Shown one piece after another: positions 1 to 8,950 of a DNA stretch of 64,000 bases. Position numbers and translations under genes: made by a program. Each line of letters begins with the position of its first letter. Within the stretch, counting starts at the first letter, position 1. The notes under the pieces are model-generated. The model did not search any database. It worked only from the letters and a program-made list of their open reading frames with translations, and had not been told where the DNA came from. This DNA is from Haloactinopolyspora alba (lineage in GTDB: Bacteria; Actinomycetota; Actinomycetes; Jiangellales; Jiangellaceae): positions 62,001 through 126,000 of the forward strand of contig NZ_PYGE01000016.1 of assembly GCF_003014555.1 (NCBI RefSeq), written 5' to 3'.

Positions 1-693
1 ACGTTGGCCGAACGGCTACGGCCGCTGGCCGACACGATCGATGTCGTCGTCTATGTCCGTCAGCCGTCCGACTACTACCTGTCGATGGCGCAACAGACGC
101 TGAAGGCGTCACACGAGATTCGGTCGGTAGAGCCGATCAATTACCGGGCCACGCTGGAAGGCTACGCCAAGCACGTTGCCGACACGCTTCACGTGCTGCC
201 GTACGACCGCCGGAACTGGCCGAACGGTGACATTCTGCGGCACTTCTTCGAGAAGTTCCTGCCGAACGTAGACGTGTCACTCGACGACGTGCCGAAGCAA
301 CCGAACACCTCACTGAGCGCCGAGGCCATGTCGGTGGTGGCCGAGTACCGCAGGTTGTTCTGGTCGGACGCCAACCAGCGGTTCACGCCGGACACGGGGC
401 GCCTCATCCGGGCCCTGAACGCTGCCGACGCGGAGGTGGACGGCTCGCGGCGCCCGCGTCTGCACGAGTCGGTCCGTCAGGCGGTCGACAACGCGTCCAC
501 CGAACTGCTGTGGCTACGCGACATGCACGGCGTCGTGTTCGACGAGCTGGGCGACTACGAAGGTGTGGGCGAGTCGGTCGAACTCCCGCCGCGCCCCGAG
601 CGGGTCGAAGACATCTGCCAGGTCGACACCGAGCGCAAAACGGCCCTCGTCTATCGCGCCCTGCGCGAACTGGCCGAACCACCCGCGAAGTGA
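1..693 (+). CDS. Sulfotransferase-like protein, C-terminal part (5' end outside window)
   Basis: The frame is open from the first base, so the start lies upstream and about 230 residues are visible. The stretch VVVYVRQPSDYYLSM followed by a YDR motif and a long helical C-terminus resembles the second half of bacterial sulfotransferase-like proteins, where VxVYxRxP begins the 3'-phosphate-binding part of the PAPS site. The N-terminal P-loop cannot be seen. It converges on the FkbM methyltransferase at 755 across a strong hairpin. The role is inferred to be glycan or lipid sulfation, or an inactive relative of that fold. The same family appears again at 3921-5000, which supports a surface-polymer decoration cluster. 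Confidence 0.6.
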   Translation, partial: TLAERLRPLADTIDVVVYVRQPSDYYLSMAQQTLKASHEIRSVEPINYRATLEGYAKHVADTLHVLPYDRRNWPNGDILRHFFEKFLPNVDVSLDDVPKQPNTSLSAEAMSVVAEYRRLFWSDANQRFTPDTGRLIRALNAADAEVDGSRRPRLHESVRQAVDNASTELLWLRDMHGVVFDELGDYEGVGESVELPPRPERVEDICQVDTERKTALVYRALRELAEPPAK

Positions 694-695
694 GT

Positions 696-752
696 GGCGC
701 CGCCGGGGTTTCGCCCGTCGCCACGACGCGCAACGGGCGAAGCCCCGGCGCC
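696..752. terminator. Bidirectional terminator-like hairpin
   Basis: Arms at 703-718 and 733-748 pair over 16 bp with one G-U pair around a 14-nt loop, and an outer GGCGCC repeat adds to the stem. It fills the gap between two convergent stop codons (693 and 755). No T-run follows, which is usual in high-GC actinobacteria. Confidence 0.7.
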
Positions 753-754
753 GT

Positions 755-1585
755 CTACGGGGTCGAGGCGACCTCGGCAGGCACACAGGTTGCCACGGCG
801 GAGTACCACTCGCGGAAACGGTCGTCGAGCTCGGCGGGGATCGTTCCGGGCCAGAACAGCCAGTCGCGCTCCGGCTCGTCGCCCGCCTGCGCTTCCGGCG
901 GCTCGATGTGCCGGGCCTCGTATCCGTGCGCGGCGAGGAGATGCTGTACCTCGTCACTCTCGCTCCGGCCCGGTAGCAGCTCGGCGACGATAACCGGACG
1001 GTGCGTGTCGAGCAGTTCGGCCGCACCTCGGATGACCGCCGGCTCGTGCCGCTCCACGTCGATCTTGACGACCGAAGGAACCAACCCGGACGAACGGACG
1101 TAACTGTCCAGCGTGATGGCCGGTACCGTGACGGTGCCCTTCGGCTCACGATGCCGGCTGACGAGGGAGTTGGACGCGTCGGTACGTGCGGACAGGTACA
1201 GCGTCGCCTCACCTGCCGTGTCGCTGACGGCGGCACGCTCCCAACGGACCTTGAGATCGTTGGCGGCCTGGAACGACTCACCGGCGTCGGCGACGTCCGG
1301 CGTCGGCTCGAACGCCACGGTCGTCCCGTCCGGCCGGAGCCGACCGTGCAGCGCCGCGTAGATGCCGATGTTGGCACCGACGTCGAAGAAGACGGGAGAC
1401 GGTGCGAGGTCCCACGTGGCCAGCAGCGCCGCTGTCGTGGCAGCCTGCCAGCCGCTCAGGCCGTCCTCGCGGAGCAACCGTCCGATGAAGAGGCTCTTGC
1501 CATACGGCACGCTCAACTCGCCGAGCTGAGCGTCCATGCCCGCGGCCAGTGGGATCGAGATCGTTGTCCATTTCAGGTTCTTCAC
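755..1585 (-). CDS. FkbM family SAM-dependent methyltransferase
   Basis: The product is predicted to be a SAM-dependent O-methyltransferase of the FkbM type. Motif I (VFFDVGANIGIYAALHG) is near residue 63, and the family signature KIDVERHE is near residue 173, where most members have KIDVEGxE. I prefer the GTG at 1585 (about 276 aa), which has AAGGTAGAG upstream. A GTG at 1714 would extend it but would run 83 bp into the upstream methyltransferase gene. It is the last gene of a leftward run with two other methyltransferases, two glycan-type transferases and a sulfotransferase-like gene. The likely substrate is a sugar hydroxyl of a surface glycan, by context only. Confidence 0.8.
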   Translation of the reverse strand: MKNLKWTTISIPLAAGMDAQLGELSVPYGKSLFIGRLLREDGLSGWQAATTAALLATWDLAPSPVFFDVGANIGIYAALHGRLRPDGTTVAFEPTPDVADAGESFQAANDLKVRWERAAVSDTAGEATLYLSARTDASNSLVSRHREPKGTVTVPAITLDSYVRSSGLVPSVVKIDVERHEPAVIRGAAELLDTHRPVIVAELLPGRSESDEVQHLLAAHGYEARHIEPPEAQAGDEPERDWLFWPGTIPAELDDRFREWYSAVATCVPAEVASTP

Positions 1586-1631
1586 AGTTCGGAACTCTAC
1601 CTTCTCGGCATAGCCGTTGTACTCGCCCAGC

Positions 1632-2426
1632 TCAGCTCGCGCTCCGGTGGCCGCGGATCCGCCCCTTGCGCACCGGCGGCCAGGGAACACCGTGATCAGC
1701 GGCCGGATCGACACGGCCCAGCGGTCCCACGAGGCCCTCTTTCATGCCGACCACCGCGAACTGCTTGCCGGTCTGGCGGACATAATCGGCGAAGTGGCTG
1801 TTGTCGCGGATGTCGTCGAAGACGACCGTGGCATCACGTGACAGCGCTGGCTCGACGGCGGCCATGGTGCGCTCGCGGCCCTCATACTCCTTGTCCGAGT
1901 CGTAGTGGAAAAAGTCCACCTCGCCACCGACGAGACGGAGAGCCTCCGGTAGGTGCTCCTGATCGGAACCGAGGAGCAGGGTCCACCGGTCGCGAAGGTG
2001 CTCGTCGACCATGATGCCCACCTGGTCGTCAGTCAGGTGTGGCTTGTCGGCCATCCGCTCGAGCCGGGAGAACGGCAGGTCGATGCTGACCAGCCGGCCG
2101 TGGTTGTTGGCGTGCATGGCGTCGAGGATGGCCCTGCTGCTCCAGCCGGCCGCCACGCCGGTCTCTACTGCCGCGGTTGGACGCAGGTGCCGCACGAGGA
2201 AGTACAGGAGTTCGTAGAGCGCCGGCCCGCCCACTCTGATACCGCGCTGCCCGCGGCTGACCGGCAGCCCAGCCAGTCGTGCCCGACCAAGCTGGTCGAG
2301 ACGCTCAGCGTACTCGCTGGCTTCTTTGGCGAGCGCCGGATCAATAGTGTCGTTCATGGTTCGGAAATCCACATTGTGGCTCTCGCACCAGGTGGTGACC
2401 GGGTGTGGTCGTTTCGACTGATCCAT
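1632..2426 (-). CDS. Class I SAM-dependent methyltransferase (Methyltransf_24 type)
   Basis: A protein of 264 aa starting at the ATG at 2426. The SAM-binding loop VETGVAAGWSSRAIL is near residue 84 and is followed by the acidic strand end VSIDLP. Downstream are DFFHYDSDKEYEGRE and VVFDDIRDN, typical of the O-methyltransferase family that includes cephalosporin-hydroxylase-like and glycan methylation enzymes. The open frame extends to 2693, but the extra residues are arginine-rich and look non-coding. The gene lies between two FkbM methyltransferases and is probably co-transcribed with them. The substrate is unknown; sugar methylation is inferred. Confidence 0.8.
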   Translation of the reverse strand: MDQSKRPHPVTTWCESHNVDFRTMNDTIDPALAKEASEYAERLDQLGRARLAGLPVSRGQRGIRVGGPALYELLYFLVRHLRPTAAVETGVAAGWSSRAILDAMHANNHGRLVSIDLPFSRLERMADKPHLTDDQVGIMVDEHLRDRWTLLLGSDQEHLPEALRLVGGEVDFFHYDSDKEYEGRERTMAAVEPALSRDATVVFDDIRDNSHFADYVRQTGKQFAVVGMKEGLVGPLGRVDPAADHGVPWPPVRKGRIRGHRSAS

Positions 2427-2533
2427 GCCGCGGACCTTACCGCTCGTACGTCCCTGGAGGCGATACGCGTCGTTGTCAGGGTGGACGCGATTGTCGACGG
2501 ACCTCCGCGCCGCGCGACCGGCGCGTGCGGTGT

Positions 2534-3748
2534 CTACGGATGCGCAGACGGGCGGTTCCGCTCGCCGTGCCCGATGGAGGGGCCGTGGTCGTGGACAGCG
2601 GGCCGTTTGGGCATCTTGCTCCGGGCCGCGGGACGGCCGCGCAACCGACGCACGAAGCGTCCTGCGACCCGGGCGGGCGCCATGACGCGCCACGTCCTGC
2701 TTTGCAGCACACCGACGTAGCGCTTCTGCAGGCCGTCGGCGTATTTCACGAACTCGTCCCGCTCGTGTGTGAGGCGCTGCTCCACCTCGCGGGCTTGCTG
2801 CTCGGTCTCGGCCAGCTGCTTGGCGGCGGTCGCGGCCGCCGTCCTGGCCTCTTCCCGCTCACGTTCGAGCGATCGGATGGTCGACACCTGCTCGCGGAGC
2901 GTCCCGACCTCGGTGAACAGCTCGTCGATCCGTTGCTGCAGTGCGTCGTTCGCTGTGGACAGCTCGTCGTTCTTCTGCTTGAGCTCGTCGTTGGTCTCGG
3001 ACAGCTGATCGTTGCGCTTGCGCAGCCGAACGAGTTCTCGAGAGAGCTTGTACGGGTGTCGCTCGGCAAAGCTGGAGCTCACGAACGCGATGTTGGTGCG
3101 CCGCAGCACCGGGCTGTCGTCGAGCCACTCGTTGCGCTGTTCGTAGAAGCGCAGAACGCGGTAGCCGTAAGGCTGGAGTGCCTCTTCGACGTCCTTGTAG
3201 AGGACGTGCTGTTCCGAGGCGGGATCCAGGCCCGTCTCGATGTAGAGGATGTCGACGGCCTCTTCGGTCAGCGCCTTGCTGGCGCCTTCGAGTACCTGGA
3301 GTTCGTGGCCCTCGACGTCGATCTTCAGCAGGTTGATATGACCGATCCCGCTCCGCTGGATCAGGTCGTCGAGGGTCGTCGTCTCGATCTCGAACGTCCC
3401 CGAGTCGGAGGGCTCGTGCGACGGGTCGGCGACCACATGGGTCATGGAATCCTCGTCGCGCATCGTGACCGTCCCGGCGGCCGAGCTGAGTGCGATGTTG
3501 TGGCATGCGACGTGGTTGACGTTGTGGACGTCCTCGGCCGTCGCGCGCAGCGCTTCGAACGTTCGGGGATTGGGTTCGACGAGGTGCGCCTCGCGCACGT
3601 AGAAGCCGGACGCGAGCAGCTGACGGAAGACGCTGCCGTTGTGCGCGCCCGCATCGACGTACGTGACGGGCCGGCCGAAAAAGTACGGCTCGATGTCGGT
3701 GACGAACGGCCGCGCCGCCTTGCCGTCCTTGCTGATCTCGCTGGTCAC
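2534..3748 (-). CDS. FkbM family methyltransferase with C-terminal coiled coil
   Basis: A protein of 404 aa from the GTG at 3748, which has GGGAG four bases upstream; another GTG at 3766 lacks a ribosome site. The N-terminal 220 residues form an FkbM methyltransferase: VTYVDAGAHNGSVFRQLL is motif I, and KIDVEGHELQVLEGA is the family signature. From about residue 232 to 339 there is a long heptad region rich in Glu, Gln, Leu and Asn (NDELKQKNDELS and similar), then the motif LQSRTWRV and a basic tail (GRFVRRLRGR). That tail pattern is common at the ends of actinobacterial glycosyltransferases and may anchor the protein to a complex or the membrane. A fused scaffold role is inferred. Confidence 0.8.
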   Translation of the reverse strand: MTSEISKDGKAARPFVTDIEPYFFGRPVTYVDAGAHNGSVFRQLLASGFYVREAHLVEPNPRTFEALRATAEDVHNVNHVACHNIALSSAAGTVTMRDEDSMTHVVADPSHEPSDSGTFEIETTTLDDLIQRSGIGHINLLKIDVEGHELQVLEGASKALTEEAVDILYIETGLDPASEQHVLYKDVEEALQPYGYRVLRFYEQRNEWLDDSPVLRRTNIAFVSSSFAERHPYKLSRELVRLRKRNDQLSETNDELKQKNDELSTANDALQQRIDELFTEVGTLREQVSTIRSLEREREEARTAAATAAKQLAETEQQAREVEQRLTHERDEFVKYADGLQKRYVGVLQSRTWRVMAPARVAGRFVRRLRGRPAARSKMPKRPAVHDHGPSIGHGERNRPSAHP

Positions 3749-3920
3749 GGCTCTCCCAATATGCACGACACGGCCTGGCGGATCCGCAAGGCGCGCAGGC
3801 CTTATGTCACCACGGCATCGTCAAGAGGACAAGTGCCGCAACGACATCAATATGATCTCTATCTTACGTCACTCGAAAACGTGCACGATGGGCGGTCGCG
3901 GCCCGATCGGGCCGCTGTCG

Positions 3921-5000
3921 TCACGAGTCCGGCGCCGCCTGCTCGGACGCCCACTCGGTGGCGACCTTGCCGGCGATACCGGCGGCCTCGGCGACGTCGC
4001 CGACCGTCGGTGCGTCCGGCTCGGAGCCGGACGAGTAGCCGAGCTCGTCGATGCTCCCGGTGACACGGACACCGGACCGGCGTAGCTCCGCGATGACCTC
4101 GTCGTTCCACTGCTCGACCTGCTCGCGGTGACCTTCCGGAATACTCACCCGCGGGCCGCGTTCCGCTCGTTCCCCGAACGCGTCGATGATTCTCTTGTCC
4201 AGACGCTTGATCGCGGGGACGGACCAACCAGCCGACGTGAGATTGAGGTTCAGGGAATTCAGTATCTCGGCCTCTGCCATGGTGACCCCGCCGTGAACGG
4301 GCGTCTTCTCCGGCGCGGAAAGTTTCGTGCCGTCGACGGCGGCGGCGTCGAGAAAGCGACTCCACAGCTGTTCGGGCGGTGATCCCGGATTGGTGATCAC
4401 GGTGACGCGGTCCGTCCCGACGACGGATGCCCACCGTTCGGCGAGCCGCCCGAGCGCGAACGCGCGCCACATGGGCGTCTGCGGGTCCTTCTCGAGGACG
4501 TCCCACCCCATCGAGCGCTCACGAGCGCGTTGGTTCAGGAAGGATTCGAAGTTGGCCGAGCGGCCGTTGCGCAGGTGCTGCTGCCATGCCGACGGCAGCA
4601 GCTTGCCCAGGCCACGCGCGGTGATGAGGATATCGGTGTTGTCCGGGCAGCCGAACGCCTCCACGGTGCGGCGGGCCGCGTCCGCGCGGATCACCGACAG
4701 CGCCTCGGCCGAGACGATGGCGGTCCCGCGCCACCCGTGCACGCGATCCTGCAGTCTCTCCCACCAGCCGCGTTCCTTCTCGGCTTGCTGCTCGGAGACC
4801 CACGAGTACTCGGTGCCGAGCAGGCCGTAGGTCGCCAGCTCGTGATGGTTGATCCGATTGGTCCGCAATCGTCTGCGGCTGGGGAGCTGGTACAAGACGC
4901 CGATCTTGGCCAGCTCGTGTGCACGGTGCTGCATCAGCTGTTGCAGATATGTCGTTCCCGACTTTTGCACGCCGATGTGCAGCACGAGTCGCTCGGCCAC
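3921..5000 (-). CDS. Sulfotransferase-like protein
   Basis: A protein of 359 aa starting at the GTG at 5000, with GGAG about nine bases upstream. The N-terminus LVLHIGVQKSGTTYLQQLM contains the P-loop-like 5'-phosphosulfate binding motif (KSGTTYLQ, residues 13-20) of PAPS-dependent sulfotransferases. A basic strand (ITARGLGKLLPSAWQQHL) occupies the expected 3'-phosphate position, although the usual RxP is changed to RGL. Because of that change, activity is less certain than for the enzyme at 8128. It lies between the coiled-coil FkbM methyltransferase and a large glycosyltransferase on the same strand. Sulfation of a cell-surface polymer is inferred. Confidence 0.75.
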   Translation of the reverse strand: MAERLVLHIGVQKSGTTYLQQLMQHRAHELAKIGVLYQLPSRRRLRTNRINHHELATYGLLGTEYSWVSEQQAEKERGWWERLQDRVHGWRGTAIVSAEALSVIRADAARRTVEAFGCPDNTDILITARGLGKLLPSAWQQHLRNGRSANFESFLNQRARERSMGWDVLEKDPQTPMWRAFALGRLAERWASVVGTDRVTVITNPGSPPEQLWSRFLDAAAVDGTKLSAPEKTPVHGGVTMAEAEILNSLNLNLTSAGWSVPAIKRLDKRIIDAFGERAERGPRVSIPEGHREQVEQWNDEVIAELRRSGVRVTGSIDELGYSSGSEPDAPTVGDVAEAAGIAGKVATEWASEQAAPDS

Positions 5001-5043
5001 GAATTTACTCCAGACACAAGAAGCGCGCCATGACGGCTGCGCT

Positions 5044-7671
5044 CTATTTCAACAGACTTGCCACCCGACGCATCCCGACCTCCGAGCCGCAGTACTCGGT
5101 CACGAACTCCGCTCCGCGTCGCGAGTATTCGTGGTATCTGTCAGCGTCGGCCCACAGCTCACGGATCGTCTCCGCGACGTCGTCAGCCTCTGCGTAGACG
5201 GCCGCGTCACCGAAGATCTCCGCGTATTCGGTGGGCAGCACGCACGGGACGCCCATGGCCATCGCCTCGGCGATGTTGCGGCCGAACTCCTCGATGTACT
5301 TGCTGTGGTGGAAGTGGACGAAGATGTCGATCTCCTGGACGAAGTCGGAGACCGCCACCGAATCGAACGGATACACCGTCCAGTTCTTGGGCCAGTAACC
5401 CAGGACCTCGTGCGCCGCTTTGGCACCACCCACGAGCCTGACGTCGTAGCCCGTGTCCGCCAGGTAGGACTTGGCCAGGGTCGAGGCGTCTTCGGGCCAC
5501 TTGGTCGCGTGGTCGCGGCTGTGCCGGCCGACCACCGGAGCGCTGGCAGGACCCCGGGTGCGGATCGGCGGCGACATGTCGGCCCAGTCGACGATCGGGT
5601 ACCAGTCCTCGGAGAGGATGGCCTCCGGCGGCAGCACGTCTCCCAGGTGCCGGCGCACGCGCGGGCTGATGGAGATCCAGGTCGGCTCGTCGCCGAACGC
5701 GTCCGCGTAACGACGGATGACCGACGACGTCTCGTACTGGAAGGCGCCGTGGTCCTTCATCTGCCAGGGCAGCTGATTGACCAGCAGGTAGTGCTTGGAC
5801 GCCGTGATGTTGGGGTAGCCGGCGAAGGCGTAGCGCAACACCGGCGGATGGTGCACGAGCAACGCTTCGGCGGAGACGTGGTCCTCGGGCAGGATCAGGT
5901 CGACGTCGTCGGCCTGGAACAGCTCTCGGTACGACGGGTCGATGGTGCCGCTGCCACGGCTTCGATACCGCGGCATGTTGAAAACGCCGATGCGCAGGCC
6001 GAGCTTCCGCGCACAGTCGATGTACGCGAGGTTGCACCGCCTGGTGCCACCCAGCAGCGACAGGTCGGAGCCGATGATCAGGTCGTAGGACTGCGAGATC
6101 TGGTCCCGGTTGCCGGCCAGCGACCGCGGGCTGAAGAACGGTGACTTCGCGTCGCTTCGCCGATGCTCGGAGTACGAGGGAATCTCGCCTTCACCGAAGG
6201 TCTGCTGACGCCAGAACCGCGCCTGCTCGGTGTACTCCCGGCGCGCCCCGAAGTCGATCGAGCGCATGCCGGTGTCTTTGCGTTCGGTGAGGTTGTTCCC
6301 CGCGACCAGGAAGAACGACAACGGAACCTCGGTGTCGGTCTCGACAAGGGAGTCCTCGCCGAAGTGCTCACGCAACCGCTCGATGAACTCGGAGTCCGCG
6401 TGTGCGCGCACGGTGTCCCAGCCGCCGAGGTCGCGCATCGTCTGTGTCGTCGTGAGCAGGGACGTGTAGTTCCAGTGGATGGGCTCGAGCATCGGCCGGT
6501 AGGTCCGAAGCTGAAATTCCATCTGCGGGCTGACCCGAGCCAGCCGGGAGAAGGACCCGGTGGCGTTGTGTGAGCGCAGCATCTGCAACTGACGCTCGAG
6601 AAGCTGCGGGTGCGACCAGTCGTCGGCGTCGTGCACGGTGAAGTACGTGCCGGAGGCGTTCGTCAGGCCGGTGTTGCGGGCGCCGTACGCCCCTTGGTTC
6701 TGGTCGTGCCGCAGGACCTTGACCCGTGGATCGTCCGACGCCAGCGACTTGGCGACCGAGCTGGTGTTGTCGGTGCTGGCGTCGTCGACGACGAGAATCT
6801 CGATCTTGCGCAGGGTCTGTGCCCGCAGGCTGTTGACCGAGGTGACGAGTGTGGACTCGGCGTTGTAGGCCGGCACCACGATCGAGATCGTCGGATTCTC
6901 GGCCTCGGACTCCCCGACGGGCGCGATGTCGGTCTTGAGGGAGGCGAACTCCAGCGCCCTCGAACTGTCCACCAGCCGGCTGATGGGCGTCACCGCGTGC
7001 CGGTGGAACACCTCGTCGATGAGTTCGAGGCGGTCGCGGTCGGCCTGCTCGCGCGGCACGACCCCCGCCTCGGCCTGGCGCAGGCGGAGGTTGGCCTGGG
7101 CGAGGTGCAGGTCGGGCGACTGCGCGCCCCAGGTCTGGAAGAGGAGTTCGGCCTCCTCGAAGTGGCCGAGCTGAGTGAGAATGTGGTGTTCGAGCACACG
7201 GAGCCGGTCGGTGTGAAGGCTCCCGTTGAGCATGCGGGTGAAGACGAGCCGGTCGAGCGCCAAGTCGTACTTCTTCTCGGTGGCGTACCAGCGGGCCAGC
7301 GCCTCGGCGGCGCGGGCGACGGGAAGACGCGGAGTGTTCTCGATGGAGCGACGGAAACTTTCCAGCTCGGCGAGAGCATCGTCGGTGAAGCCCATCCACA
7401 GCGCACGAGAGAGCGAGCTCACGTGCCGGTCGAGCACTCGCTCGCGCTTGGTGCGGTGCTGCGACGGCTGATCGTCGTCGGTCATCGAGCCATCGGCCAT
7501 ACTGCGCTGGGTCAGCCCACGGCTGCTCTGCGTGCCCGTGACCATTCGCCGCAGGTACGGTCTGAACCGGCGCGGCGTCAGCCGTTTGGCGGCAGCCTTG
7601 ATCGTCTGTCGGCGCTGGTGCGAAAGTCGGCCACTGACGACGCGGTACGCGCGGCGAGCTAGGTTCCTCAT
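5044..7671 (-). CDS. Two-domain glycosyltransferase (GT2 plus GT-B-like C-terminal domain)
   Basis: A protein of 875 aa. The first 250 residues are basic, then helical and TPR-like. A family 2 glycosyltransferase domain follows from about residue 259 (ISIVVPAYNAESTL, EILVVDDASTDN, RNTGL) with the nucleotide-sugar and metal motif HDADDW near residue 349. From about residue 560 a GT-B-like domain starts, ending in EEFGRNIAEAMAMGVPCVLP near 795-812, the acceptor and nucleotide signature of GT4-type enzymes. The protein may therefore add two sugars or extend a repeat. It starts the leftward run of decorating enzymes and is divergent from the sulfotransferase at 8128. Teichoic, teichuronic or capsular polymer synthesis is inferred. 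Confidence 0.85.
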   Translation of the reverse strand: MRNLARRAYRVVSGRLSHQRRQTIKAAAKRLTPRRFRPYLRRMVTGTQSSRGLTQRSMADGSMTDDDQPSQHRTKRERVLDRHVSSLSRALWMGFTDDALAELESFRRSIENTPRLPVARAAEALARWYATEKKYDLALDRLVFTRMLNGSLHTDRLRVLEHHILTQLGHFEEAELLFQTWGAQSPDLHLAQANLRLRQAEAGVVPREQADRDRLELIDEVFHRHAVTPISRLVDSSRALEFASLKTDIAPVGESEAENPTISIVVPAYNAESTLVTSVNSLRAQTLRKIEILVVDDASTDNTSSVAKSLASDDPRVKVLRHDQNQGAYGARNTGLTNASGTYFTVHDADDWSHPQLLERQLQMLRSHNATGSFSRLARVSPQMEFQLRTYRPMLEPIHWNYTSLLTTTQTMRDLGGWDTVRAHADSEFIERLREHFGEDSLVETDTEVPLSFFLVAGNNLTERKDTGMRSIDFGARREYTEQARFWRQQTFGEGEIPSYSEHRRSDAKSPFFSPRSLAGNRDQISQSYDLIIGSDLSLLGGTRRCNLAYIDCARKLGLRIGVFNMPRYRSRGSGTIDPSYRELFQADDVDLILPEDHVSAEALLVHHPPVLRYAFAGYPNITASKHYLLVNQLPWQMKDHGAFQYETSSVIRRYADAFGDEPTWISISPRVRRHLGDVLPPEAILSEDWYPIVDWADMSPPIRTRGPASAPVVGRHSRDHATKWPEDASTLAKSYLADTGYDVRLVGGAKAAHEVLGYWPKNWTVYPFDSVAVSDFVQEIDIFVHFHHSKYIEEFGRNIAEAMAMGVPCVLPTEYAEIFGDAAVYAEADDVAETIRELWADADRYHEYSRRGAEFVTEYCGSEVGMRRVASLLK

Positions 7672-8127
7672 GCTCTCGGATTACTCCATCTGTCTCAGGC
7701 GGTCGTGGCCGAGGGCCTTCGGGCCGAGGTGTGCCGGGCGACTCGGTCTCGGGCGGGTCCACTCGCCATGGCAGTGGATCGCAGCAGTTTCTGCCGACAG
7801 TACTGGGTAATCGAGCGGCTCGACCACCGGGACTGCCGTGACAGAGCTCCACTGGCGGCGTGGTTAGGCACGGGACGTCATGATGCCACATCTGTTGTAA
7901 CGACGTGGTTACGGCTGCTGCATCAACTCGAGACTGCAGCGTCCCAGCTCCTGGCTTCTGTCAGCGCGGTCTGGGCCGCCTCCGGGAGGCCAGCACGCTG
8001 AGGCTCGTCTGAGCGTGTCAGCCCGTCGCGGTGCGGTCGGCGCACGCGATGACTGACACCGACACCGCGAGGGACTACAATCACCTGGCCCAGCAACATC
8101 TGGATATGGAACAGCAGGAGGTCTACA
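7672..8127. other. Divergent intergenic region without a supported gene
   Basis: The 456 bases separate the leftward glycosyltransferase from the rightward sulfotransferase. Base composition is lower in GC than the neighbours. Short open frames here have no ribosome site or recognisable product. An imperfect inverted repeat (GTAAC, six bases, GTTAC) lies at 7897-7912. The only strong signal is the promoter at 8053-8081. Confidence 0.5.
8053..8081 (+). promoter_or_regulatory. Sigma-70 type promoter of the sulfotransferase gene
   Basis: CTGACA at 8053-8058 and TACAAT at 8076-8081 are separated by 17 bases. Both boxes are one base from consensus. The predicted start is near 8088, about 40 bases before the GTG at 8128, which has CAGGAGG six bases upstream. 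Confidence 0.6.
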
Positions 8128-8883
8128 GTGAGCGTCGAGAGCCGAGCAAGATTCAGCCTCGACAAGGTGCTCGAGCGCAAAACGGCAGCCGACTGGGAGC
8201 GCAGCACGTACATCTCCCTGAAAAATCGATATGTCTTCTTGCGCGTGGGTAAGGCTGCCAGCAGCACTGTCACACAGCACCTTGAACGAGTGGAGTCCGA
8301 GGGGTCACCGTTCACCGTGGGGAACCCCAACAGGCGCGACACGTCGCCACACCTGCTCCCGTTCCAACTGCCCGCTGATCAAGTAGCCGACATCATGGAA
8401 AGCCCGGACTGGAAACGGGTGACCTTTGTTCGGAATCCATTTACTCGCACGCTTTCGTGCTACTTGCATCGCGTTGTCGCGACCCCGAGATCACCAACTG
8501 CTCGAGCGTTCCGCAGGGTGTCCGGCGACAAAGGAACTCCAACGTTCGCACGGTTCGTCGAGGTCATCTGCCAGCAGCCGAGCGTCGAGATGGAGCGTCA
8601 TTGGCGTTGCCAGGCCGACGAGGTGCTCGACGGCCTCATCGAGCTCGATTTTGTCGGGCGCCAAGAACATCTCGATCGCGACGTCCCAGAGCTGAGTAAC
8701 GTGCTGTTCGGCCGGCAGGTGTTCGAGGACAGCGTGGACGTCGACAAGTCTCCGAAGCCGACGGGGGCATCCACGAAACTCGGCGAGCACTACACGGACA
8801 AGCTCGCGGCGATGCTGGTGGAGCGGTACGAGCGCGACTTCGAACTGTTCGGCTATTCGACCGACTTGTCGCAGGCAACCTGA
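8128..8883 (+). CDS. Sulfotransferase family 2 protein
   Basis: A protein of 251 aa predicted to transfer sulfate from PAPS to a carbohydrate. RVGKAASSTV (residues 39-48) is the 5'-phosphosulfate loop of the Sulfotransfer_2 family (chondroitin and HNK-1 sulfotransferase-like), and FVRNPFTRTLSCY near residue 99 is the 3'-phosphate-binding strand and helix with the expected Arg and Ser. The later motif DFVGRQEHLDRD matches the conserved FIGRxE region. The length is normal for bacterial members. It has its own promoter and faces away from the methyltransferase and glycosyltransferase run, with which it probably shares a polymer substrate. Confidence 0.85.
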   Translation: MSVESRARFSLDKVLERKTAADWERSTYISLKNRYVFLRVGKAASSTVTQHLERVESEGSPFTVGNPNRRDTSPHLLPFQLPADQVADIMESPDWKRVTFVRNPFTRTLSCYLHRVVATPRSPTARAFRRVSGDKGTPTFARFVEVICQQPSVEMERHWRCQADEVLDGLIELDFVGRQEHLDRDVPELSNVLFGRQVFEDSVDVDKSPKPTGASTKLGEHYTDKLAAMLVERYERDFELFGYSTDLSQAT

Positions 8884-8950
8884 CGTAATCCGCGCGTCGT
8901 TGGTGCGGCTGTGGCGTGGCTGTACCACCTCGACGCTCCCCACCGCCGGG

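Noticed and set aside
1632-2693. Longer methyltransferase starting at 2693
   Set aside because: The first 89 residues are Arg/Pro-rich without family similarity; the ATG at 2426 gives a normal-length enzyme.
7672-8127. Small genes in the divergent gap
   Set aside because: Open frames here overlap each other, lack ribosome sites and show no recognisable products.
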